Shown here: piece by piece, positions 1 through 8,900 of the stretch
How positions within the stretch are numbered: the first letter of the stretch is position 1
How the letters are laid out: each line of letters begins with the position of its first letter
Source of the DNA: DAOUEG01 sp964595455
Lineage (GTDB): Bacteria > Chloroflexota > Dehalococcoidia > Dehalococcoidales > RBG-16-60-22
Direction: 5' to 3'
NCBI GenBank assembly: GCA_964595455.1
Contig: CAZQQL010000062.1
Location: forward strand, 1-19,228
Length of the DNA: 19,228 nt
Notes under the pieces: generated by a model
Seen by the model: the letters and a program-made list of their open reading frames with translations, nothing else
What the model was told of the DNA's origin: nothing
Database searches by the model: none
Made by a program: the position numbers and the translations under genes

Positions 1-660
1 ACGAGCGGAGCCGCTAACGGGTTCCCGACGACGTTCGGCGGATTTGCCAAGGCGCCGTTCGACACTCTCGGCGATACGCTTCGCGGTACGACCAACATCA
101 TGAAGGACATGTACCGGTATCCGGACAAGGTACTGAAAGCCCTCGATGTCATCGCCGACATCACGATCAAGAACGTCCTCAGTTATCCCAATATCGAAAA
201 TATGTTCCTGGTGACCTATCCGCTGCACAAGGGAGCTGACGGCTGGATGTCCCAGAAACAATTTGATAAGTTTTATTGGCCGTCTCTGAAAAAGGTCATG
301 GACGCTTTTATCAATGAAGGTCTCGTCCAGTCGCTGTTCGCTGAAGGTGGCTACAACACCCGCCTGCACTGCGTCAACCAGTTCCCCAAGGGTTCGGTGG
401 CCTGGATGTTCGACCGGACCGATATGGCCGAAGCTAAAAAAGCGCTTGGCAAGGACTGCGTCCTCATCGGCAATGTACCGTCTTCCATGATCGTTACCAG
501 CGATCCGAAGGACGTCAAGGAATACTGCAAGAAACTCCTCGAGACCTGCATGCCCGGCGGCGGCTACATCCTTTCCCCCGGCTCCTCCGCCGAGAACCCA
601 AAACTGGAGAACCTGCGGGCGATGGTCGAAGCCGTTAACGAATACGGCTGGTACAAATAA
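1..660 (+). CDS. Uroporphyrinogen decarboxylase (URO-D) family protein, 3' portion
   Basis: The frame is open from base 1 to the TAA at 658-660, so the gene starts before the window; 219 residues of its C-terminal half are visible, against about 340-400 for full family members. The core motifs of the URO-D/MtaA-type TIM barrel are present: GNVPSSMI near 470-495, the GGGYILSPGSS strand near 555-590, and the final NLRAMVEAVNEYG helix. In corrinoid:CoM methyltransferases of this superfamily a zinc site uses an HxC motif and a Cys in a 'SPGC'-like loop. Here the only similar place reads LHC, and the loop reads SPGSS. A zinc-dependent methyltransferase role is therefore not supported, although the family is. 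A haem-pathway HemE is unlikely because the sequence resembles the methyltransferase-like branch. The substrate cannot be told. The gene ends just before a strong terminator. Confidence 0.85.
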   Translation, partial: TSGAANGFPTTFGGFAKAPFDTLGDTLRGTTNIMKDMYRYPDKVLKALDVIADITIKNVLSYPNIENMFLVTYPLHKGADGWMSQKQFDKFYWPSLKKVMDAFINEGLVQSLFAEGGYNTRLHCVNQFPKGSVAWMFDRTDMAEAKKALGKDCVLIGNVPSSMIVTSDPKDVKEYCKKLLETCMPGGGYILSPGSSAENPKLENLRAMVEAVNEYGWYK

Positions 661-680
661 GAAAACAGGCAACGGAATAC

Positions 681-717
681 AAGGCCGGTCATCTCACGGT
701 GGCCGGCCTTTTTATTT
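681..717 (+). terminator. Rho-independent terminator of the URO-D family gene
   Basis: An 11-bp stem (681-691 with 700-710, one G-T wobble, core AAGGCCGG/CCGGCCTT) encloses an 8-nt loop and runs into a T-rich tail at 709-717. It lies 20 bp after the URO-D stop codon and separates that gene from the DUF169 gene. Confidence 0.87.
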
Positions 718-745
718 GTATTTTCCAGCGTGACGGCAGTACAAT
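716..745 (+). promoter_or_regulatory. Possible sigma-70 promoter of the DUF169 gene
   Basis: A TACAAT hexamer (740-745, 5 of 6 to consensus) lies 18 bp after a weak TTGTAT (716-721). It directly follows the upstream terminator and would start transcripts about 20 nt before the ATG at 774. The -35 is poor, so the call is tentative. Confidence 0.35.
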
Positions 746-773
746 ACCGCAGGACGTATTGATGGAGGCTACC

Positions 774-1529
774 ATGAGCGCAGCTATTAAAGACCTCTCG
801 ATTTTCAAACGTTTCGATTTTCCCATCAAGCCGGTAGGCGTCAAGTTCCTTCTCTTTAAACCTGAAGGAATGGACCGCTTGCAGAAGAACCTTTCCGTCT
901 GTGAAATGCTCAAGGAAGCGGGAACGAACGGTCCGTTCTACGCCGGAGTGGAGAACTTTACGTGCGTCGAGCCGATACTGCTGGGCATGGCTGAAGGTGA
1001 TGCTATTTTCGAAAGCGGCTATATCGGTGAGACGCTGCACATCTTTGAAGAAGCTCGCGCCAACCGCCGTCTGTACCACTACATCACCAAGCTGGAACGC
1101 CACAGCGTCAACTATGTCGCTTTTTCACCGCTGGACAGCCTGACGTGGGACCCGGACGTCCTCGTCCTGCCGGCCGATGCCGATGCCCTGGAAATCATTC
1201 TGCGGGCGGCCTGCTATTCCACCGGCAAGATGTGGACGAGCAAGGGCACGCCGGTCATCGCCTGTTCCTGGCTGCTGACCTATCCCTACATCAGCGGGGA
1301 GATAAACTACATCCCGGTAGAAGTATCCCACGGGATGCGGGCCAAGGAGGTCTGGCCAAAAGGCACGATCCTGATATCGATTCCTTACGACCGGCTTTCC
1401 GGCATGGTCGAAGAACTGAACAAAATAGAGTGGCATCCAGCGATGTACAAAGAAGGCCGGGAAGCGCACGACCGGAAATTCGCCGAGGCCATCGAGACAC
1501 TGCATGGCAGGATGGAAAAGCAGGGGTAG
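774..1529 (+). CDS. DUF169 family protein
   Basis: This 251-residue cytoplasmic protein has no signal peptide or membrane segment. It is recognised as DUF169 (COG2043) from the N-terminal KPVGVKF strand, the FYAGVENFTC segment, the ACYSTGKMW segment and the VIACSWLLT segment. Conserved-looking Cys residues sit at the FTC, AACYS and IACS positions, but no catalytic role is established for the family. The ATG at 774 is chosen because GGAGG (764-768) lies 5 nt before it. An upstream TTG at 699 would start inside the terminator stem, and the ATG at 762 would overlap the ribosome site. Members often sit near corrinoid or methyltransferase genes in strict anaerobes, which fits the URO-D neighbour, but the terminator between them argues against one operon. 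The stop is 7 bp from the end of the convergent protease gene. Confidence 0.85.
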   Translation: MSAAIKDLSIFKRFDFPIKPVGVKFLLFKPEGMDRLQKNLSVCEMLKEAGTNGPFYAGVENFTCVEPILLGMAEGDAIFESGYIGETLHIFEEARANRRLYHYITKLERHSVNYVAFSPLDSLTWDPDVLVLPADADALEIILRAACYSTGKMWTSKGTPVIACSWLLTYPYISGEINYIPVEVSHGMRAKEVWPKGTILISIPYDRLSGMVEELNKIEWHPAMYKEGREAHDRKFAEAIETLHGRMEKQG

Positions 1530-1536
1530 GCACAGG

Positions 1537-2598
1537 CTAGTTCGAGAGATTCAGAAGGTATTCCTGGGAAGCGGCGACATCGATGAGGCCGTACCCGGTC
1601 CCATCATCGCCTAATGGGCGGCAACCGGCCAGGATGGCATTTCGGACTTCGTCGTTGAGCCTGCCGTCGGCGTTGGCATCGATGGCCAAGGGGAACAATC
1701 TCGCTGCCAGACCGCTGACAAAAGCGGCCGCGAATGATGTCCCGTACTGGTAGCCATAGCTGTCACCGGGTAAAACGCCATATATTTTAAAGCCGGGCGC
1801 GGCGGCGTCCACCCAGTCTCCGTAATTCGCCAGCGGGGCAATACCCATATCTTCCTCGATACCGGTAATTGACAGGCAATTGTCCAGCGCCGCTGGATAA
1901 ACCGGCGTCGAGTTCCCTTCATTGCCCGCCGCTGCAATGACGATGGCCCCGTTTTGCCAGGCGTACTCTATCGCTTCTTCCAGTGCTGAGGTGTAGCTGC
2001 TCAGTTCGATGCTGATGTTAATGACCTTCGCGCCCTGGTCAACCGCCCAGATAATACCTTCCACCAGGTCTGACTGGCGGCACAGGCCTTTGTCATCGGC
2101 GACCTTGACATTTAACAGCAAGCAGTCCGGCGCCAGGCCGGCAACGCCTATACCGTTTTCATCGTCTGCGGCAATGACGCCGGCGATGAACGTGCCGTGA
2201 CCGAGTTTATCATTAACTTCACCGTTTTCTACAAAGCAGATATGGGTTGCGATCCTGCCGACGAGTTCCTCATGGGAAGCATCGATGCCGGTATCCAGCA
2301 CCGCCACGATCACCGGCGCGGAAACTGATCCTGTAACTGATGCGAGGTTAATGATATGCAGGGGCCAGTCTTCCACATAAGCAGATGTAGTTCCGGTCAT
2401 CAAGGGCGAATCAGTCATGCCGGTAAAAGCGGATACCTCAGAGTCTGACGACCAGACCTTTGCATGGTCCCCGGGGTTGATATCCGCGGAACGGACCACC
2501 GGTACCCCCGCAACTCCCGCACCGGCGCCTGGCCAACCAGAGAGGAAGCCGGCCAGGCATAGAGTGATAATGGCGAATATCTTGACCTGAATACTCAT
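1537..2598 (-). CDS. Secreted subtilisin-like serine protease (S8 family)
   Basis: The 353-residue protein has a signal peptide (VKIFAIITLCLAGFL) and a compact subtilase domain. Counting from the ATG at 2598, the catalytic residues are Asp102 in AVLDTGID, His134 in LGHGTFIAG and Ser288 in YGTSFAAAFVSG, with oxyanion Asn226 in AAAGNEGN. All are present, so activity is expected. The usual GTSMAAPHV reads GTSFAAAFV here, losing the Pro-His pair. A DANADGRLND loop (residues 307-316) resembles a dockerin or EF-hand calcium loop. About 80 residues separate the signal peptide from the catalytic Asp segment and may form a short propeptide. An in-frame TGA at 2605-2607 fixes the N-terminus to GTG 2601 or ATG 2598; neither has a good Shine-Dalgarno. 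The gene is divergent from the giant surface-protein gene and could process it; that is inference. Confidence 0.9.
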   Translation of the reverse strand: MSIQVKIFAIITLCLAGFLSGWPGAGAGVAGVPVVRSADINPGDHAKVWSSDSEVSAFTGMTDSPLMTGTTSAYVEDWPLHIINLASVTGSVSAPVIVAVLDTGIDASHEELVGRIATHICFVENGEVNDKLGHGTFIAGVIAADDENGIGVAGLAPDCLLLNVKVADDKGLCRQSDLVEGIIWAVDQGAKVINISIELSSYTSALEEAIEYAWQNGAIVIAAAGNEGNSTPVYPAALDNCLSITGIEEDMGIAPLANYGDWVDAAAPGFKIYGVLPGDSYGYQYGTSFAAAFVSGLAARLFPLAIDANADGRLNDEVRNAILAGCRPLGDDGTGYGLIDVAASQEYLLNLSN

Positions 2599-2957
2599 CA
2601 CTAATCATTGTTCAAGCCTCTGCGATAACCGGGCATAAACGCTGAGTGAAAAAATGTATATAAACCATAAAAAGAGGCAACATGCTGCAGTGACTATAGA
2701 TGGGGATTGATTAGGTTCAGTCAGGAATGGTAAGGTAGTGAGGATGCTACCGGCGGCAAGTTTCGCCGGTACTGCCCGTTTTGAACTGGCTTTTGTGCGA
2801 TTCTTTACCTTATTATTTTTCAGTTCTAACCGATTTTCTACTCACCGAGCCTAGAATTGAAGTAATGAAAAACAAAGTGTCGCGGCAAATAACAAATACC
2901 GCGACGTTTATCGCCTGCCAGGTTAAAGGAATGAACTGCCCAGAGAAGGATGCTGTT
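2599..2957. other. Divergent intergenic region with possible structured leader
   Basis: No convincing gene is seen in this stretch; the open frame running into the giant gene from 2781 lacks a ribosome site until 2958. Three inverted repeats stand out: GGTAG/CTACC (2734-2738 with 2747-2751), TACCGGCG/CGCCGGTA (2748-2755 with 2764-2771) and GTCGCGG/CCGCGAC (2879-2885 with 2899-2905). The first two share bases 2748-2751, so they cannot form together. AT-rich tracts near 2650-2685 and 2805-2825 could hold promoters for either direction, but no -35/-10 pair with proper spacing was found. No known riboswitch consensus was recognised. Confidence 0.4.
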
Positions 2958-5900
2958 ATGAGAAAATCCATGTATCTTGCTCTTGTCCTGCTATTGTTGT
3001 GTTCCCAACTTTTCATGGTCGCTCCCGCTACCGCCAGTGTTTCGCCGGCGGACAGGACGGGTACAGAACTCCTCAACACAGCACCAACCGGACCGGTACT
3101 CGTGGTACAATCACCGACGCCGGTCGATTTTGGTGATGTTCCCGTCAACACCACCAGCGCACCACAGTCCGTGACGGTCAAGAATGAAGGAGACCAGACA
3201 GCGCTCATCACCGGCATCGGCCTTTCCTCGGACCTGTTCTCTCCCCTCGATTTCGGCGCATCCGACCCCTACCTGGAACCAGGCGAATCGGTCACCGGTA
3301 CCGGCGTTTTCATTCCGGACGTCGAAGGCTTCGTTGAAGGAACGCTCTGCATCTGCTGGAGCGATGTCGATTCAACGATAGACTTCCATGTCTGCATTCA
3401 GCTCAGGGGCACCGGTGTGGATCCTTCCACAGCAGATCTCGAGATATCCAAGACAGCGGACAGCAATTCGGTCACGGAAGGAGAAACGTTCACCTATACC
3501 ATCACCGTCAACAATCATGGGTACGGGGATGCCACGGAGGTTGTGGTCAACGATACGCTGCCTGATGAGGTTGAATTCGTTTCTTCGAATCCCTCGCTGA
3601 CTCCCTCCGGACAGGACATTACCTGGACCATCGGCAACCTGGCAAAAGATGCTTCAGCCTCACTAGCGGTAACGGTCAAGGCCTTGACAGAGGGAACAGC
3701 CGTTAATACCGCTGACGTCACCGGAACCAAGCCGGACCCGGTGCAGGGAAACAACTCGGACACCGTTAACGTAACCATCAAAGCTGAAGGGGCGGAAGAA
3801 GCTGACCTTTCTATTGACAAGACCGCGAGCGCTGCCACAGTGACGACCGGCGAGGATTTCACTTACACTATCACGGTCAACAATCCGAGTCAGTATGATG
3901 CTACCGGGGTCTATGTTACCGATTTGCTGGACAGCGACCTGACCTGGGTGTCTGACGATTCCAACCAGGCATATGACCCCGCAACGGGCCTCTGGGATAT
4001 CGGCGCGCTGGCAGCCGGAGCCACCTCTTCACTCACCATCACGGTCGCCGCGCCGGACTTCGCGGTAGCTGCGCTTGATAACACCGCCACGGTATACAGC
4101 GATAACGACCCGAATCCGGTCAACGATTCCGATTCAGTCACCATTGCTGTTGAAGAAGACCCCGCCCCAGAGGCTGACCTGGCTGTGTTGAAGACCGCAG
4201 ACAGGACTTCCGTCGCCATCGGCGGCAACTTTATGTATACTATCACCGCAACCAACATCGGGACCGCACCGGCCACCGGCGTTGTTGTCCAGGATCAACT
4301 CCCTGCCGAAATAAGCTACCAGTGGCACTTCACGCCTACCCATGGCAGTTTCAATTATTCTACCGGCGAATGGGCCATCGGCCAATTGAATGCTGGTGAT
4401 ACCGCCAGCCTGCAGATCGTGGTCAAGGCTGTCTCAGAAGGACAGGCGACAAATAGTGCGACCATCGTTGGCAACGAAAATGACCCTGATGCAAGCAACA
4501 ATACCGGCACTGTTGATGTGACCATCATTGGAGACGGCGACGAGGAAGCCGATCTGAAAATCACCAAAACGGCCAGTTCCGGAACGGTTACTGCCGGTGG
4601 AGAAATTACTTACTCATTGAAAGTCGATAACCTCGGTCCGGACGACGCCACTGGGCTGGTAATCACCGACACCCTGCCCGCCGGCGTTACCTTTGTGTCT
4701 GCCATCGGCCCATACTACTATGATGCGAACACTCGGACGGTTACGTGGTATTTCGCTGAATTGTGGTCGGGGGATTCGACAACACCGTCCATCACGTTCA
4801 CCGCTCCGGTGACACCCGGCGATATTGTCAACACCGCCTCGGTAAGCGCCACCGAAGACGATCCGGTTCCGGGTAATAATACCGGTACCGCAACAGTCAC
4901 CGTGGAGGCAGCGCTGGAGCCGGATATCGATGTCGATCCTGCGTCCCTCTCATTCGGCAATGTCCTTCTCGGCCAGTATACCGACCTGTATTTCAGAATC
5001 AGCAATAACGGTGAAGTGGACCTCCACATTGACAATTTCGCGTTCGATGATCCGCAATTCACTTTCTCCAGCGCCAACATCAGCGGCTCGGCCATCGCCG
5101 CCGGCTCCCACCGGAATATTCCTGTCAGATTTACACCATCCGCGCTGGGAAATCAGACCGGTGAGTTGACTATCACTTCGAATGACCCGGACGAAGCTAC
5201 GGTAACCGTCAGTCTTACCGGCACCGGAACAGACCCGACGAAATACTCCACAGTATACGGTACCGTCTTCAATGATGCGAACCAGGACGGCGTATTCGAT
5301 GCCGGAGAAACCGGTATCGCCGGCGTGGTAATAAGCGTAACCGGTGCAGCTTCCACAACGACTGACGGGAACGGTTATTATGAACTAAAAATCTACGCGG
5401 AAGGCTGGGTGAGGGTCGAGGAGACTGATCCTTCCGGGTACTTCTCCACTACAACGAATACACGATTTGTCGATGTATCTTTCGACGGCAGTTACCAGGT
5501 GGACTTCGGCGATGCCGAGAAGGAAGCCGGGTATGGCTACATCATCGCCAATGTCTTCGATGACGATAATGAAGACGGAACCTGGGACATCTTCGAGATG
5601 CCCATGTCCGGCGTCGATGTCACCGTGGACGGCAGCGTGACCAAGCAGACCAACCTGTTCGGGTTCACCTGGTTCAAGGTNNNNNNNNNNNNNNNNNNNN
5701 NNNNNNNNNNNNNNNNNNNNNNNNNNNNNNNNNNNNNNNNNNNNNNNNNNNNNNNNNNNNNNNNNNNNNNNNNNNNNNNNTGGACGGCAGCGTGACCAAG
5801 CAGACCAACCTGTTCGGGTTCACCTGGTTCAAGGTGGCCGCCGACCAGGTGCATCATGTGCAGGAGACCGATCCTGNNNNNNNNNNNNNNNNNNNNNNNN

Positions 5901-8900
5901 NNNNNNNNNNNNNNNNNNNNNNNNNNNNNNNNNNNNNNNNNNNNNNNNNNNNNNNNNNNNNNNNNNNNNNNNNNNNCCAACGTCCGGGTGAAGCACATCA
6001 ATGAATACGACGTCGAGTTCGTCTTCTTCGGCGATGCCGAGAAGGAAGCCGGGTATGGCTACATCGTTGCCAACGTCTTCGATGATGAAAATGAAGACGG
6101 AACCTGGGACGTCTTCGAGTTGCCTATCTCCGGTGTCGATGTCACCGTGGACGGCAGTGTGGTCAAGCAGACCAACCTGTTCGGGTTTACCTGGTTCAAG
6201 GTGGCCGCCGACCAGGTGCATCATGTGCAGGAGACCGATCCTGCAGGTTACTTCTCCACGACGTCCAACGTCCGGGTGAAGCACATCAATGAATACGACG
6301 TCGAGTTCGTCTTCTTCGGTGATGCACAATTAGACCAGAACTTCGCTTACATTTACGGCTACATCTTTAAAGATGAAAACGGTAATAAAGCATATGATCC
6401 CGGTGAGCCGGTCTGCGCCGGTGGAACGGTAACAACGGGAACTGAAACAGTGACCGCCGACAACCATGGGTACTACTGGATTAAAGCAGGGACTGCGGGG
6501 GACTACACACTCACAGCTGACACACCGACCAATTACCTAGCCGTCACCCCGAATCCGGCGACGGTTACCGCGGCCCTGGGGCAGAAGTACAGGACCGATT
6601 TCGGCTTCGTCCGTGAAACTGTCGATATCCGGGTCTCGCCCCGATCATTCGAGTTTGGGGACGTACTGCTCAGCACCAGCAGTGCTACGGTCAACGTGAC
6701 CGTTACCAATGTCGGGACCGGCAGTCTGGTCATTCATAACGTCAGCATGGATAACGATGCATTCGTCATTACCAGCGCCGACATCAGCGGACAGACGCTG
6801 GGGTCCGACGCATCTTCGAACATTTCGCTTCAGTTCATTCCGACCGTAGCCGGTGATGCTGTCGGGCATCTTACCATTACTTCTACGGACCCGGACGAAC
6901 CCTCGGTGACGGTCAGCCTCAAAGGTACCGGCGTCGACCCGGCTTCGGCGGACCTTTCCATCGTCAAGACCGCAGACGCCAAGGTCGTCAGCATCAGTGA
7001 GAATGTTACCTATAACCTGACCGTAACGAACAACGGCCCGGCCGTGGCAACCGGCGTTGTCGTGACCGATACACTGCCCGCCGGGGTTACCTTCCTGGCT
7101 GCCAACCCGGTAGAGACATCGTACAATCCTACCACCGGCAAGATAACCTGGAACCTCGCCAGCATGGCTGATGGCGATACCGCGGTGATTTCCGTCAACG
7201 TCACGTCGCCCGCCGTTGAAGGCGATATCAAGAATATCGCCGAGGTAACCGGAAACGAGGCCGATGGCCGTCTCTTCAATAACAGGTCCGAGATCACCGT
7301 CCCCGTCAAAGACTTTTCCGGCCTGCATCATATCATTATCGAACCTGCAGACAAGAACGTTCCGCAGAGCGCCAATGTTACGTATACCGTGGCAGCTTAC
7401 GACATCAATGATGCCTGGATAGCGGACGTTACCGCCTGGGCCAGCTACAACATCACGCCCGGGGCCGGCGGCATCTGGGCCAAGAACAATATCTATACGA
7501 GTGAAAACATCGGAACCTGGACGGTGACCGGCAAGTTCCGCGGCAAATGGGATACAGCCAGTCTTACGGTTTATGACCCGAATGATGTAGCCTACATCAC
7601 CATCTCCCCGGACAATGCCGCCGTCCTGTCATCGGACAACCAGACTTACACCGCCGAAGCCTTCGATGCCGCCGATACAAGTCTGGGCGACATTACCGCG
7701 CAGACCGTGTTCAGCATCGATCCTGCTGCCGGCGGATACTGGACGGACAATGTCTATACCGCCGGAATGCCGGGCACCTGGACGGTCACCGGTACTTACA
7801 ACCTGCTTTCCGATAACGCTACTCTAACAGTAAGCACGAGAGAGCAGGCGGACCTGGCTATCACGAAAACGGCAACTCCGGATCCCGTCAGCATCGATGA
7901 GAACCTCACCTATACCCTGACCGTTCATAATAACGGCCCGGATACCGCAACCGGCGTTGTGGTGATGGATGTTCTTGGTTATTGTTCCAAGTATGAAACG
8001 TCATTGGCCTCTGCCGGTTCTGTCAATGTCACTTCGCAGGTGTTGACGAATATCGGCAGTGTCAATATAACCATGGACATGGTTACCTGGAACATTGGTG
8101 ACCTGCCCAGCGGTGAGCACGTCAGCCTGGATATCGTGACCAGCCTTAACCCATTGACCTTGCTGCTCGGCGGCAACGGGATTACCAACACCGCCGCGGT
8201 CAGCGGCAACCGGACGGACCCGGTACCGCAAAACAATGTCGTTACCATCAACACGGCTGTTGTTACCACCGACCTTGAGATAACCAAGGTACCGAGCACC
8301 GAGAATGTCACCATAGGGGAAGAATACACGTGGACGGTGACGGTAACGAACCTCGGACCCGAACCTGCGACTGATGTCGTAGTGACCGATCTTTCACTCC
8401 TGATGGGCATCAAGGACATTACCGTTTCCAGCGGCGTCATCAGCGATACTCCTTTACCGTGGTTTGATAATCTGTTGGGTGACACCCTTGACAATATCCT
8501 GAGCACTTCGTCTGGTAATACTACCTTTTCACCCGGCCTGCTCGTCGGTAAATATTTCTGGAACATCGGAGACATGGCCGTTGGCGAGGTTGCAACAATG
8601 ACGATAACGGCCTCGGACAACATAACAGGGTTGATATCGATGCTTCCGGCCGCCGGCATCAACCTGGAACTGGATGACCTGAAATATGTACTGTGTCTGC
8701 TGGGTGTTGCTACCGGAACCACCATCCCGGTACCGCAGATAAACGGGGCCATTGCCCTCAGCACGATGCCTGATTCCAGTTTGAGCAATAACATTGCCTA
8801 TGACACCGTCAATACTGCCATAGACTTGAATGAAACGGACCTGACCCTTGAAAAGACGGACATTGCGGACCCTGTAGGACCGGGCAGTGATGTCACCTAT

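Larger units (their letters stand above)
5511..6320 (+). repeat. Near-identical 288-bp (96-residue) tandem repeats in the giant gene, interrupted by gaps
   Basis: One complete unit runs 6033-6320, starting DAEKEAGYGY and ending EFVFFG. A partial unit at 5511-5680 matches its first 170 bp with 14 differences by hand count. The island 5781-5876 matches unit offsets 115-210 with 4 differences, and 5977-6032 matches the unit's last 56 bp with 1 difference. The first 55 bp of the island are identical to 5626-5680. Each unit is an SdrD_B-like beta domain with an acidic, probably calcium-binding segment (DDENEDGTWD). A more diverged, 270-bp relative precedes the array (5241-5510). The other domains of the gene are far more diverged from each other, so these copies look recently duplicated or homogenised. 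Confidence 0.9.

Noticed and set aside
699..773. Longer N-terminus of the DUF169 protein from a TTG at 699
   Set aside because: The start would lie in the terminator stem. A proper Shine-Dalgarno precedes the ATG at 774, where family similarity begins.
564..1103. Long minus-strand open frame opposite the DUF169 gene
   Set aside because: It is a shadow of the plus-strand gene and crosses the terminator. No recognisable protein features or ribosome site are seen. The same holds for the long antisense frames under the giant gene, the kinase-like gene and glgC.
2781..2957. N-terminal extension of the giant protein from 2781
   Set aside because: The extension has no ribosome site and would bury the signal peptide. 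AGAAGGA and the signal peptide both point to 2958.
2700..2957. c-di-GMP (GEMM) riboswitch before the surface-protein gene
   Set aside because: Hairpins exist, but the conserved GEMM segments could not be found on either strand.
2599..2958. Mobile-element or phage origin of the giant gene
   Set aside because: No transposase, integrase, terminal repeats or target duplications flank it, and its base composition by eye matches its neighbours.
5781..5795. Frameshift or premature stop making the giant gene a pseudogene
   Set aside because: It arises only from counting 100 N as real sequence; the flanks encode matching repeat protein in compatible frames.
5511..6320. CRISPR-like or non-coding tandem repeat
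   Set aside because: The unit is 288 bp, contiguous without spacers, in frame with the surrounding gene, and encodes a beta domain.
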